From positions 62,001 to 126,000 of the forward strand of contig CADAUZ010000012.1 of assembly GCA_902791215.1 (NCBI GenBank): 64,000 nucleotides of DNA. The letters are read 5' to 3'. Both the position numbers and the translations under genes were made by a program. The notes under the pieces were generated by a model. That model saw only the letters and a list, made by a program, of their open reading frames with translations. It made no database searches and was not told the DNA's origin. Every line of letters begins with the position of its first letter. The stretch's first letter is position 1. The stretch is from Oscillospiraceae bacterium (GTDB taxonomy: Bacteria; Bacillota; Clostridia; Oscillospirales; Oscillospiraceae). Shown in pieces: positions 26,305-35,120 of the stretch.

Positions 26305-27776
26305 CAGACCAGACCTCCTATCCAGACGCTCAGAGGAGCGGAGCAGAGCGACAGCACCAGCATCAGCGCGGTCAGGAACACCAGCGGCCCGGTCATGAAC
26401 CTGTCGGCCTCATGGATGTGCTCGGGCTGGGCCGGGGCAGACTTCAGCGGGAAGTAGAAGCGCACCGCGGCGGAAAGCATGTAGAGCGTCGTCAAAATCG
26501 CGGAGACGATGAGGGACGCCGCGCCGAGATACCCGGCCCAGTTCGCGTTGGCGGCAGCGGCGGTGCCGATGGTCCACTTGGAAAGGAAACCGCCCAGCGG
26601 GGGCACGCCCATCAGGGCCAGCGACGCAATCAGAAACACGCCGCAGGTGACGGGCATCTTCTTCGACAGCCCCTCCATGTCGTACACGTACTCGAGCTTG
26701 TTGTGGTGGAGCATCGCGCCCGCGCAGAAGAAGAGGGAGATCTTAATAACCGCGTGGAACACCATGTGCAGCAGTCCGCCCGCAAGCCCGACCGGGCTCA
26801 TGGAGGCGAAAGCCACCAGAATATAGCTCAGGTTGGAGACCGTGGAGTAGGCAAGCCGCCGCTTGAGGTGCGGCATGCGAAGCGACATGGCGGAACCGAA
26901 CATCACCGTGAAGGCCGAGGCCGCGAGCACCACGTACTGCGCCCAGGTGCCGCGCAGAAATTCGCAGCCGAAGCCGAAGTACACAAGGCGCATCACCGCA
27001 AAAGCGCCGGACTTGACCACCGCCACCGCGTGCAGAAGCGCCGTGACCGGGGTCGGGGCCACCGACGCCGCCGGCAGCCAGCGGTGGAAGGGGAAGATCG
27101 CGGCCTTGACGCCAAAGCCGAAGAAGCCCAGCACAAAGACGGTCATGAGCTCCTTCTCGTGGCCTTTCACCTTGTCCATGTTCAAAATGCCGCCGTAGGT
27201 GAAGGCGAGGGTATCGGCATAGCGCAGAAAGTACATGAGGCAGATGAACACCAGCGCCGCGCCCGTCATGGAGTAGAGCACGTACTTTTTGCCCGCGGCC
27301 CGCGCCTTGCCGTCCATCTCGTGCATGACGAGGGGCAGCGTGACGAGGGTCATGAACTCATAGCAGAGGTAGAGGGTAAAGAAGTTTGCCGAATAGGCGA
27401 TGCCTGCAACGACGCCGAAGGTAATGAGGAAGAAGCCGAAGAACATGTTCTCCCTGCCTTCATGCTCCATGTAGGAGAAGGCGTAGACCGTGGTCACGGG
27501 CCAGAGAACGCCGATGATGCAGCCGAAGACGAGGCTCACGCCGTCCGGGCGGAAGGCGATCACCAGTTTGTCGCTCAGATCGGCTACATGCAGGTACACC
27601 GCGTCCGGGCCGTTGAGGGCTGAGGCCAGGGCCGTACCGAGCACGAAGACGGCGCTCACGCACACCGTAAGCATCACATAGCGGTTTCGCTTTGCCCGGT
27701 TCTGGGGCCGCACGATCAAAAGCGCCGCTCCGGAGAGGATGGGGACGAGCAATGCAAGCAATGTAAGAATTTTCAT
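26304..27776 (-). CDS. NuoM/N-like (MrpD-type) membrane subunit
   Basis: 490 residues, about 14 hydrophobic helices. The proton-channel residues are retained: Glu in LCYEFMTL, Lys in GFGVKAAIFPFHRWLP and Lys in AVVKSG. A C-terminal His-containing HIHEADRF stretch precedes the last helix. It is a paralogue of its neighbours, probably one of the stacked antiporter units of the complex. The start follows the previous gene by 14 bp with a good ribosome binding site (AAGGAGGGGG). Confidence 0.87.
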   Translation of the reverse strand: MKILTLLALLVPILSGAALLIVRPQNRAKRNRYVMLTVCVSAVFVLGTALASALNGPDAVYLHVADLSDKLVIAFRPDGVSLVFGCIIGVLWPVTTVYAFSYMEHEGRENMFFGFFLITFGVVAGIAYSANFFTLYLCYEFMTLVTLPLVMHEMDGKARAAGKKYVLYSMTGAALVFICLMYFLRYADTLAFTYGGILNMDKVKGHEKELMTVFVLGFFGFGVKAAIFPFHRWLPAASVAPTPVTALLHAVAVVKSGAFAVMRLVYFGFGCEFLRGTWAQYVVLAASAFTVMFGSAMSLRMPHLKRRLAYSTVSNLSYILVAFASMSPVGLAGGLLHMVFHAVIKISLFFCAGAMLHHNKLEYVYDMEGLSKKMPVTCGVFLIASLALMGVPPLGGFLSKWTIGTAAAANANWAGYLGAASLIVSAILTTLYMLSAAVRFYFPLKSAPAQPEHIHEADRFMTGPLVFLTALMLVLSLCSAPLSVWIGGLV

Positions 27777-27790
27777 ATTGATCCCCCTCC

Positions 27791-29233
27791 TTACAGCAGC
27801 CAGCCGTCAATGACGAAAAAGTGGAGCAGAAGCCCGATCGGGAACATGCCGAGGATCACCGTGAGCCCGGAGAACACGATGGGCGGAACGAGCATCTTTT
27901 TCTCCACCTCGCACTTTTCGCCCGCCTCAAAGTCGCGCCCCGGGAAGAAGGCCGCCGCCACGATGGGCAGCAGGTAAAAGGCCGTGAGCAGGGCGGACAC
28001 CATCAGTACCACGACGCCGACAGTGGCAAGTGTGGAGCCGGTTGCGAGCGCGCCTGAGGCGAGATAATACTTGGCGACAAAGCCGCCCATCGGCGGAATG
28101 CCGATCAGGGACAGGGAGGCGATCGCAAAGCACCACATGGTGACCGGCATCTGCCGCCCGATTCCCTTGAGCTCGTCCACCTTCGTCTTGCCGGTGGCGA
28201 AGATGATGGAGCCCGCGCAAAGGAAGAGCGCGTCCTTGGCAAGGGCGTGGAACACGATCTGCAAAAGCGCGCCTATCACGCCGACGCCTGCCTCGTCCAG
28301 CACAAAGAGGCCGAAGAGCACGTAGGAGACGTTGGAGATGGTGGAGTAGGCCATGCGCTTTTTGAGGAGCTTTTCGCGCAGGGCCAGCATGGAGCCGGTA
28401 AAGATCGTAATAATGGAAAGCGTGAGGATCGCGGTCTGCACCCAGGTGCCGCGCAGCATCTCCGCCCCGAAGAGCTGGAAGGTGCAGCGGATGATGGCGA
28501 GCACACCGCCCTTGGTGATGAGGCCCGACAGCACCGCGCTCGCGGGGGACGGGGCCACGGGGTGGGCCTCGGTCAGCCACATCTGCAGCGGCACCATACC
28601 GGCCTTCGCGCCGAAGCCCAGGATAATCAGAAACGCGGCAACGAGCAGGGTCTTCGGATCGCCTACGAGCTGCCCGCCGTGGAAGACGAAGCCGAGGTCA
28701 TTGCCCTGGGCGGCGAGGATGAAGAAGCCCAGCAGCGCAAGCGACGCGCCGAGGGTGGAGTAGCCGAGGTAGGCAAAGCTTGCGCGCCTTGACTGCTCCG
28801 AGCCGTTGTGCAGCACCAACGGCATGGAGCACAGCGTCATGAGCTCGAAGCACATGTAGAGCGTCACCGCGTTCCAGGCAGAGGCCAGGGCGATGAGGGC
28901 CGCAAAGGTCAGCAGGAAGAAGCCGAAAAACTGCGGCTCGCTCCCCTCGTGCTTCATGTAGCCGAAGGCGTGAAACTCCACGAAGAACCAGATGAAGCAC
29001 ACCAGATTGACAAAGAACAGGCTCAGCCCGTCGGAGGCAAAGCGCAGGGTCAGGGTGTCGCTCAGGCGCAGGAGCGTGATGTCGCTGCCGCCGGGGATCA
29101 CCGCAAGCGAGGCGCAGAGCCAGGCAAACACGATGGACGCCATGCAGAGTCTGCGGCGCAGGTTCTCATTTTCCGTGCGGAAGACAAGCGCCGCGCCGAC
29201 AACGGGGATCAGAACGGCCAGAAGGATCAGCAT
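27791..29233 (-). CDS. NuoM/N-like (MrpD-type) membrane subunit
   Basis: 480 residues, with the same antiporter fold. Glu in CFELMTL, Lys in GFGAKAGMVPLQMWL and Lys in LITKGG mark an apparently functional channel. It is the second of four paralogues in the operon in transcription order. Intergenic distance to the upstream subunit is 16 bp. Confidence 0.87.
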   Translation of the reverse strand: MLILLAVLIPVVGAALVFRTENENLRRRLCMASIVFAWLCASLAVIPGGSDITLLRLSDTLTLRFASDGLSLFFVNLVCFIWFFVEFHAFGYMKHEGSEPQFFGFFLLTFAALIALASAWNAVTLYMCFELMTLCSMPLVLHNGSEQSRRASFAYLGYSTLGASLALLGFFILAAQGNDLGFVFHGGQLVGDPKTLLVAAFLIILGFGAKAGMVPLQMWLTEAHPVAPSPASAVLSGLITKGGVLAIIRCTFQLFGAEMLRGTWVQTAILTLSIITIFTGSMLALREKLLKKRMAYSTISNVSYVLFGLFVLDEAGVGVIGALLQIVFHALAKDALFLCAGSIIFATGKTKVDELKGIGRQMPVTMWCFAIASLSLIGIPPMGGFVAKYYLASGALATGSTLATVGVVVLMVSALLTAFYLLPIVAAAFFPGRDFEAGEKCEVEKKMLVPPIVFSGLTVILGMFPIGLLLHFFVIDGWLL

Positions 29234-29249
29234 TTCATCACCCCTCCTT

Positions 29250-30755
29250 TCACATGAGCTCCAGCCCGCGGACGATGATGTTCATCACCGGGGTGAAGCA
29301 GACGCCGAGAAACAGCACGCCGCAGGCAAGCAGAATGATCGCCGCCGTCGCGGTGAGATCCTTTTTGGCCTTCCCGGCCTCGGGCAGCGCGGCCTCCCCG
29401 CGGATACTCCAGATGTTGATGACGGCCGGGATGTAATAAAGCGCGTTCAGAACAGAGGAGATCGCCAGCACCGCGAGGGTCAGGACGATTTTCGTATCGG
29501 TGAACACGGAGGCGGTGGCAAAGTTCACCTTCGCCGCAAAGCCGCCGAAGAGCGGGATGCCCACCATGGAGAGCGCGCCGATGCCGAAGCCGATGCCCGC
29601 AAGCGGGGTCTGCCATGCCGTGCCGCGCAGGGCTCTGAGCTGCTTGTCGTGGTGTACGGTGGAGGCAAGGCGACCGACCGACACGAACAGGAGCGGCTTT
29701 GTAAAGGCGTGGATCAGAATCTGGAAGCAGGCGGCGGCGACGCCCTCTTTCGTGCCGAGGCCGATGCCCATGAACACGTAGCCGAGCTGGGCAACGGACG
29801 AATAGGCCAGCATCCTTTTCGCGTGCGTCTCGCGAATGGCCTGGACGGAGCCGAGGATCATGCCGCAGAAACCGAGGACGAACACCGCGTCGTTAATGTG
29901 GAAGGCCCGCACGGTGTCGAGGGTGAAGACGCGGACATACATCGTGATGAGCAGCACCGCGTAGCCCTTGACAACTAAGCCCGACAGCACCGCCGAGGAG
30001 GTGGTGGTTGCCGTACCGTGGGCGTCGGGCAGCCAGCGATGGAAGGGGAACATGGCGGATTTCACGCCGAGGCCCGCCGTCATCATGCCGAGCAGCATCG
30101 CGAGCACCTTGGTATAATTGCCCGACTCCATGAGCTTTGCCACGCTCTCGTTGAGCTGGGGCATCAGCAGATGGCCCGTGATGGCGTAGAGCAGAATGAT
30201 GGAGAACAGGAACAGGCCGGAGCCGAGAAGGCTCATGAATAAGTAACGGATGGTTGCCACCAGGGTCGGGCCCGAGTCCTTGATCATGACCAGGGCACAG
30301 GCCGCGATGGTGCTGATCTCAATAAAGACGTAGGCGGTGAAGGCGTCGTTCGTATAGCTGAGGATCAGAAGGGACGCCAGCACCATATTGAGCATCACGC
30401 AGGCAAGGCCCATCTTCTTCTTGTCCACGTCCTCAAAAAGCTCCGCGCGCCCGCCTAAAAGCGACAGGCACATTACGGCGGCAAACACCGAGGCGAGAAG
30501 CCCCTGGAGGGGACCAAACTTGATCTCGTTGCCGAAGGGCGCGGGGAACTTGCCCATGGTAAAGGCATAGGACGCGTCAGCTTTGACGATGAAGGACAGG
30601 AAACACAGAGACATGACCGTCACGATCGCGGAAACGCATACCGTGATCCAGTAGGCCCGCTTGGCTCCGGGGATCACAGACAGCAAAATCGCCGTGATCA
30701 TGGTCAGAAAAACACTCATGTAGGGGAGATTCCAGGCAAAAGGCATGTCTCTCAC
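29250..30755 (-). CDS. mrpD: Mrp antiporter subunit D-like
   Basis: 501 residues of the NuoM/N/MrpD family, directly after mrpC as in canonical Mrp and Mbh operons, so it is the best candidate for the true MrpD/MbhH equivalent. Conserved features: Glu in VFIEISTI, Lys in GLGVKSAMFPFHRWLP and Lys in LVVKGY. The start overlaps the mrpC stop by 4 bp. Confidence 0.88.
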   Translation of the reverse strand: MRDMPFAWNLPYMSVFLTMITAILLSVIPGAKRAYWITVCVSAIVTVMSLCFLSFIVKADASYAFTMGKFPAPFGNEIKFGPLQGLLASVFAAVMCLSLLGGRAELFEDVDKKKMGLACVMLNMVLASLLILSYTNDAFTAYVFIEISTIAACALVMIKDSGPTLVATIRYLFMSLLGSGLFLFSIILLYAITGHLLMPQLNESVAKLMESGNYTKVLAMLLGMMTAGLGVKSAMFPFHRWLPDAHGTATTTSSAVLSGLVVKGYAVLLITMYVRVFTLDTVRAFHINDAVFVLGFCGMILGSVQAIRETHAKRMLAYSSVAQLGYVFMGIGLGTKEGVAAACFQILIHAFTKPLLFVSVGRLASTVHHDKQLRALRGTAWQTPLAGIGFGIGALSMVGIPLFGGFAAKVNFATASVFTDTKIVLTLAVLAISSVLNALYYIPAVINIWSIRGEAALPEAGKAKKDLTATAAIILLACGVLFLGVCFTPVMNIIVRGLELM

Positions 30756-31129
30756 TCCCCCTTCTTCTTCATGGCCTCTAATAGCTCCCGCATGTCCACG
30801 GTGCCGTAGGTGCCGTAGATGCGCTGCACCAGCGCGAGCGAAAACGCACTGACGGAGACGGAGACCACGATGCCCGTGAGGACGAGCCCTGCGGGGATGG
30901 GATTTACGTACAGGGAGGTGTTGGCCCCGCCGTCGGTGAGGATGGCGGCGGTGCGCCCGGCGATCATGCCGCGGCTTGCCAGCATCAGAAAGGTGGCGGA
31001 GTCCATGATGTTGAAGGACACGATCTTTTTGATGAGGTTCGGGTGCACCATCATGTTCACAAAGCCCGTCACGAACAGGATCACCGATGCGATGGCAAAG
31101 CGGTTATTGATGATGATACTCAGCATCAC
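30752..31129 (-). CDS. mrpC: Mrp antiporter subunit C (NuoK-like)
   Basis: 125 residues, three membrane helices, homologous to NuoK/MnhC; a small subunit joining the antiporter units. Two adjacent start codons (MM) are possible. The frame overlaps both neighbours by 4 bp. Confidence 0.88.
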   Translation of the reverse strand: MMLSIIINNRFAIASVILFVTGFVNMMVHPNLIKKIVSFNIMDSATFLMLASRGMIAGRTAAILTDGGANTSLYVNPIPAGLVLTGIVVSVSVSAFSLALVQRIYGTYGTVDMRELLEAMKKKGE

Positions 31130-31965
31130 AGCTCTCCTTTCGTGTAGAAGGAATAGAAACCGTACATGGTGCTCATGACGACAAGCCCGACGGCGATGTC
31201 GATGACCAGCACGATATAGTGGGCAAGGTTGGACTGTATCCCGTTTGCGCCCTGGTAGATGTAGACCCCAAACATGGAGCCGTAGATCATGAGACCCGTG
31301 ATGCGCACGGTGTTGAAAACCTTGGCCGTGAAGAAGCGGCGCACGGAATCGGCCCCGAAGGCCACGGCAAAGAGGATCAGCGCCGCGCCCAGGATCGACC
31401 CGCCGGAGAAGCCGCCGCCGGGGGAGACGTGGCCGTTAAACAGCACGCACATCCCAAAGCACAGCACGCAGGGCAGCAGGAGCTTTGCCACCTTCTGCAA
31501 AATCACATCGGGCGGCGCTTCCTTCTCGCAGGCTTTCGCCTCGGCTTTGAGCTTGTCGTTCGTGGCCCAGAGCAGGAGCATCACGCAGCACACGGCCAGA
31601 AACAGCACGCAGCTTTCGCCGAAGGTATCAAAGCCACGGTAATTTAAGATCATGCCGGCGATGACGTTCTCCGCGCCGGTCTCCTCCTCGGCCGAGCCCA
31701 CATAGCGGTGCACGACCTCGTTGTCGGTGGGGTTGCCGGGCTCGGCGAAGGTGGGCAGGGCCACCGCGCCGATGAGCAGGACGATCAGCATTAAAACGCT
31801 GATGACCACGGCGCATTTCGCGTAGAGCTTGAGAAAGCCGTCAAGGCGCTGCTTGTCGCCGAGGGATGTATGCTTCTCCTTCGGCTTTTTCTCTTTGACG
31901 GGCTGAAACTCGGTCTTGAGCGGGACGGTATTTTCACCGTCCACCCATTTGGTAAAAGCGCTCAT
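31126..31965 (-). CDS. mrpB: MbhE + MrpB (MnhB) fusion subunit
   Basis: 279 residues. The N-terminal third has a charged soluble stretch and a helix followed by ENVIAG...YRGFDTFGE, the MbhE-type signature found at the C-terminus of MrpA in classical operons. The rest is an MnhB domain (GGGFSGGSILGAALI with following helices). Here the MrpA C-terminal pieces are thus carried by separate genes, as in archaeal Mbh complexes. The start overlaps the upstream DUF4040 gene by 4 bp. Confidence 0.85.
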   Translation of the reverse strand: MSAFTKWVDGENTVPLKTEFQPVKEKKPKEKHTSLGDKQRLDGFLKLYAKCAVVISVLMLIVLLIGAVALPTFAEPGNPTDNEVVHRYVGSAEEETGAENVIAGMILNYRGFDTFGESCVLFLAVCCVMLLLWATNDKLKAEAKACEKEAPPDVILQKVAKLLLPCVLCFGMCVLFNGHVSPGGGFSGGSILGAALILFAVAFGADSVRRFFTAKVFNTVRITGLMIYGSMFGVYIYQGANGIQSNLAHYIVLVIDIAVGLVVMSTMYGFYSFYTKGEL

Positions 31966-32216
31966 TTCTCATCCTCCGTTCCCCCAAGCTGGCGGATTCG
32001 CCTGAGACAGAGATAGAACAGCACACCGGACACGCCCGTGCCCACGGCGGCCTCGGTGATGGCAAGATCCGGGGCCTGCAGCAGCATCCAGATCACGCTC
32101 ATCACAAGCCCGAAGGTGGTGAAGATGATGACCATGATGAGGGGGTGCTTCTGCAGCGGCGCGGTGACGCCCGTGATGATGAGCAGCAATAAAAGCACGC
32201 ATTCCACAAGCTTCAT
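31962..32216 (-). CDS. DUF4040/MbhD-like antiporter subunit
   Basis: 84 residues with three helices and the LLQAPDLAITEAAVGTG motif typical of the MbhD segment (part of MrpA in aerobic bacteria). It is a stand-alone gene between mrpG and mrpB, in archaeal Mbh order. It overlaps both neighbours by 4 bp. Confidence 0.87.
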   Translation of the reverse strand: MKLVECVLLLLLIITGVTAPLQKHPLIMVIIFTTFGLVMSVIWMLLQAPDLAITEAAVGTGVSGVLFYLCLRRIRQLGGTEDEK

Positions 32217-32530
32217 CGTCTGTCCACCTCCTTGTATTCGTGCCCGGCGTTCTTATGGGTCTCGACCTCAGCTCCGGCGATCAGATGGGTCACCACGGGG
32301 CCGGTGAGGAACATGAACACCAGCACCAGAATGAGTTTCAATATAGGCACGAGCTCACCCGTCAAAATTGCAACGGCAATCAGAACGGAGCCGATGCCCA
32401 TCGTGTCGCCGAGGGCGGCAGCGTGCATGCGGTTCATGACGTATTTGAACTTATAAAAGCCCAGCACCTCGGAGAAGAAAGTGAACACCGCGAGGAGCAG
32501 AAACGGCACAGCGAGGATGGTTCTGATCAT
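32213..32530 (-). CDS. mrpG: Mrp antiporter subunit G
   Basis: 105 residues, PhaG/MnhG_YufB family. The KYVMNRMHAAALGDTMGIGS motif is characteristic. Three helices and a charged C-terminus. The ATG at 32530 overlaps the mrpF stop (ATGA). Confidence 0.88.
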   Translation of the reverse strand: MIRTILAVPFLLLAVFTFFSEVLGFYKFKYVMNRMHAAALGDTMGIGSVLIAVAILTGELVPILKLILVLVFMFLTGPVVTHLIAGAEVETHKNAGHEYKEVDRR

Positions 32531-32805
32531 TTCTTCCCCTCCTTTTGCCGGTCGGCGGCGAGAAGCCGGGTCAAGAGCGTTGTCGCTGTGAAGCCCAGCA
32601 GCGCGTAAATGAGCGCCACGTCCAGCAGGTATCCTGCCCGGTGAAGTCTCGACAGCAGGCAGATGGAGGCCGTGATCATCGTATTGATGGCGTTGATGGC
32701 GACGATGCGGTCGGTAAAACGCGGGCCTTTGACCACCTTCGGCATGAGGGCCAGCATGAAGAGTACCAGGATCACGAGCGTCCCGGTTAGCAGCTTGTCT
32801 TCCAT
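32527..32805 (-). CDS. mrpF: Mrp antiporter subunit F
   Basis: 92 residues, MnhF family, three helices, with the GPRFTDRIVAINAINT motif. Start and stop overlap its neighbours (TGATG and ATGA). Confidence 0.88.
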   Translation of the reverse strand: MEDKLLTGTLVILVLFMLALMPKVVKGPRFTDRIVAINAINTMITASICLLSRLHRAGYLLDVALIYALLGFTATTLLTRLLAADRQKEGKK

Positions 32806-33263
32806 CAGCTCTCCTCCACCTTCTGCGCCATCTTGAAAAAGGCGCTGTACTCAATGTCCACCTGAAAATACTCGTCCAAGGCGTGCACGGCGTACTCGTC
32901 TCCCTCCAGCCGCACCGTGTAGGTGCCGGGGGTGAGGGTGATGGAATTGGCCACCAGCACGCGCAGCGGATCGCTCTGCACCTCACCGCGGAAGTGCACC
33001 AGCGTGGGCTTGGGCTGACCTTTGCGGTAGATGAAGCGCAGCACGTCGAAGTTCTCTTTTACGATTTCCTTTAAAAGCTCGGCCAGGTACGCGGCAATCG
33101 CCGGGGCCTTTTTGAGCCCGCCGTAAAAGCGCTTTGTGCTGTAGCCCATGAACTTTGTGCACAGGAGCGTAATCAGCCCCGCGACCAGCACGCCGAGGAT
33201 CAGGTTTGTGACCGTCAGACTCCCGGCAAAGACCAGCCAGAGGACAAGCAGGATGACAAACAT
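32805..33263 (-). CDS. mrpE: Mrp antiporter subunit E
   Basis: 152 residues, MnhE family. Two N-terminal helices, then a cytoplasmic domain with ANSITLTPGTYTV, the family hallmark. First gene of the nine-gene antiporter operon; GGGAGGAG precedes its ATG and a strong promoter lies about 75 bp upstream. Confidence 0.9.
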   Translation of the reverse strand: MFVILLVLWLVFAGSLTVTNLILGVLVAGLITLLCTKFMGYSTKRFYGGLKKAPAIAAYLAELLKEIVKENFDVLRFIYRKGQPKPTLVHFRGEVQSDPLRVLVANSITLTPGTYTVRLEGDEYAVHALDEYFQVDIEYSAFFKMAQKVEES

Positions 33264-33334
33264 GGGTTATCTCCTCCCATAAGGTAAAAAATACAAAAGC
33301 GCGGCCTTTATAAACCGCACAAAAAAGCTGATAT

Positions 33335-33363
33335 ATTATACTATAATAATAACACCGTTTCAA
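33335..33363 (-). promoter_or_regulatory. Promoter of the mrp-like operon
   Basis: On the minus strand TTGAAA (33358-33363), 17 bp, TATAAT (33335-33340), a near-consensus sigma-A promoter. The -35 box lies in the left arm of an inverted repeat (accgtttcaa 33354-33363 / ttgaagcggt 33379-33388), a possible operator shared with the divergent plus-strand promoter. Confidence 0.8.
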
Positions 33364-33378
33364 GTCTCCGGACAGAGA

Positions 33379-33408
33379 TTGAAGCGGTTTTCGTCAAGAT
33401 TTTATAAA
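33379..33408 (+). promoter_or_regulatory. Divergent promoter for the phosphopantetheinyl transferase gene
   Basis: TTGAAG (33379-33384), 18 bp, TATAAA (33403-33408), about 70 bp upstream of the start. The -35 lies in the right arm of the inverted repeat. Confidence 0.55.
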
Positions 33409-33478
33409 GAATAGATGCTCTTGTGCTTTCCCGCCCGCTGTGATAAAGTGAAGGCATTAAAGCACCGGAGGCGAAGCC

Positions 33479-34144
33479 ATGCGTACAAGGCTCTATATCG
33501 CGTCCACGGACGCGCTCACGGACCCGGCGCGCTTTGAGCGTCTGGCTCGGACGATCCCGTCGGCGCGGCGGGAGAAGCTTGACGCTCTTCGCCACGACGG
33601 CGCGCGGCGGCTTTCGCTGGCGGCGTCGCTGCTGCTGGTGCGGGCGCTTTCCGACAACGGCCTGCACGCGGATGAGATTGCGCTCACCAAGTACGGCAAG
33701 CCCTATCTACCCACACTGCCGGATTTTCATTTCAGTCTCTCCCACAGCGGGAATGTGGCTATGTGCGCGGTATCGCCCCGGGAGATCGGCTGCGACATCG
33801 AAGCGCCGCGCGGCTATGACGCGAAGATCGCAAAGCGCTTTTTCCACCCGGCGGAGCGGGAATGGCTCTTCTCCCGCCCCGAGCCGGAACAGGCCGACGC
33901 CTTCCTCCGCCTCTGGACGTGCAAAGAGAGTTTTATCAAAGCCCTCGGCCTGGGGCTTTCCCAGCCTCTTGACAGCTTCGCCGTGATCCCGGAGGAGACG
34001 GTGCGGCTCACGCAGACGGCGGACGCACGGCCCTGGCAAATGCGAAGCTTCCGGCACGGGGACTGCTTTGTCGCCCTGTGCGGCCTGGAGGGCGTTGCGG
34101 ACGCGCCGCTTACGCGTGTGGATTTCGGGGAGGCCTGCGCTTGA
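33479..34144 (+). CDS. Sfp-type 4'-phosphopantetheinyl transferase
   Basis: 221 residues. The family transfers phosphopantetheine from CoA to carrier-protein serines. Signature residues: GCDIE (Asp106, Glu108) and WTCKESFIK (Glu150, Lys154), plus the FSLSHSG stretch. It is of the longer Sfp type rather than AcpS, so it may serve a secondary-metabolite or an alternative fatty-acid carrier protein; no NRPS or PKS gene is in the window. Its stop overlaps the TTG start of the methyltransferase. Confidence 0.9.
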   Translation: MRTRLYIASTDALTDPARFERLARTIPSARREKLDALRHDGARRLSLAASLLLVRALSDNGLHADEIALTKYGKPYLPTLPDFHFSLSHSGNVAMCAVSPREIGCDIEAPRGYDAKIAKRFFHPAEREWLFSRPEPEQADAFLRLWTCKESFIKALGLGLSQPLDSFAVIPEETVRLTQTADARPWQMRSFRHGDCFVALCGLEGVADAPLTRVDFGEACA

Positions 34145-35085
34145 AGGCAGAGAGAAACAAAACGATAGACCTGGATCTGGAGCAGGGCAAAGAGTACCTC
34201 GCCCGCTGCATCGAAGTGAGCGCCCCCGCGGCGCTTTCCGATGTGCTCGACCGCACAATCCTCGGCGACAGCTTCAAGGTGCTGTCGCTTTTGCCGCGCG
34301 GCTTTGCGGATCTCTTGATCGTCGATCCGCCCTACAACCTCTCCAAGGACTTCCACGGCAGCCGTTTTGCCCGCACGGACGAGGAAAGCTACGAGGCATA
34401 CACCCGCCGCTGGCTGGAGGCCTGCCTGCCCTTACTGAAACCCGACGCGAGCGTCTATGTCTGCTGCGACTGGCGCTCGAGCCTTGTGATCGGAAGGGTG
34501 CTGGAGGAAAAGCTCACGGTGCGAAACCGCATCACCTGGCAGCGGGAGAAGGGGCGCGGCGCGAAGAAAAACTGGAAAAACGCCATGGAGGACATCTGGT
34601 TTGCCACGGCGGCGGAGAACTATTATTTTGACCTGGACGCGGTAAAACAGCGCAGGCGCGTCCTCGCCCCCTACCGGTCGGACGGAAAGCCGAAGGACTG
34701 GGAAGAGACCGAAGACGGCCGCTTCCGGGACACGGCCCCCTCCAACTTCTGGGACGACATCTCCGTACCCTACTGGTCCATGCCGGAGAACACCGCCCAC
34801 CCCACCCAGAAGCCGGAAAAGCTGCTGGCAAAGCTCATCCTCGCAAGCTGCCCCGCGGGCGGCATCGTGCTCGACCCCTTCCTCGGCTCGGGCAGCACCG
34901 CCGTCACGGCAAAGAAGCTGGGGCGGCACTTTGTGGGCATCGAGCAAAACCCGCGCTACTGCGTCTGGTGCGAAAAACGCCTGGAGCTGGCAAGCGAGGC
35001 GCCCGGCATCCAGGGCTACGCGGACGGGGTGTTCTGGGAGCGCAATACCTTTGCGATGCAGAAAAACGCGGTTAAACAGAAATAA
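34141..35085 (+). CDS. Orphan site-specific DNA methyltransferase (N6-adenine or N4-cytosine)
   Basis: 314 residues, amino-methyltransferase of the beta arrangement: catalytic DPPY (62-65) comes first, the SAM-binding FLGSG (247-251) last, with HPTQKPEKL between. A TTG start is chosen because GGGGAGG lies 7 nt upstream and TTG overlaps the previous stop (TTGA). No restriction endonuclease or specificity gene is adjacent, so it appears solitary. The recognition sequence cannot be deduced. Confidence 0.88.
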   Translation: MKAERNKTIDLDLEQGKEYLARCIEVSAPAALSDVLDRTILGDSFKVLSLLPRGFADLLIVDPPYNLSKDFHGSRFARTDEESYEAYTRRWLEACLPLLKPDASVYVCCDWRSSLVIGRVLEEKLTVRNRITWQREKGRGAKKNWKNAMEDIWFATAAENYYFDLDAVKQRRRVLAPYRSDGKPKDWEETEDGRFRDTAPSNFWDDISVPYWSMPENTAHPTQKPEKLLAKLILASCPAGGIVLDPFLGSGSTAVTAKKLGRHFVGIEQNPRYCVWCEKRLELASEAPGIQGYADGVFWERNTFAMQKNAVKQK

Positions 35086-35114
35086 TTGACAAAGCCTGCT
35101 GCGTTCTGTAAAAT
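35086..35114 (+). promoter_or_regulatory. Consensus promoter of the structured small transcript
   Basis: TTGACA (35086-35091), exactly 17 bp, TAAAAT (35109-35114). It begins directly at the stop codon of the methyltransferase gene and predicts a transcript start near 35121. Confidence 0.85.
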
Positions 35115-35120
35115 ATTCGT

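Noticed and set aside
24322..33263. Energy-converting hydrogenase operon
   Set aside because: No NiFe large or small subunit, ferredoxin or NuoC/D-like gene is present; only membrane antiporter-type subunits are found.
33479..35085. Restriction-modification system
   Set aside because: Only a methyltransferase is present; neighbours are a phosphopantetheinyl transferase and a DUF364 protein.
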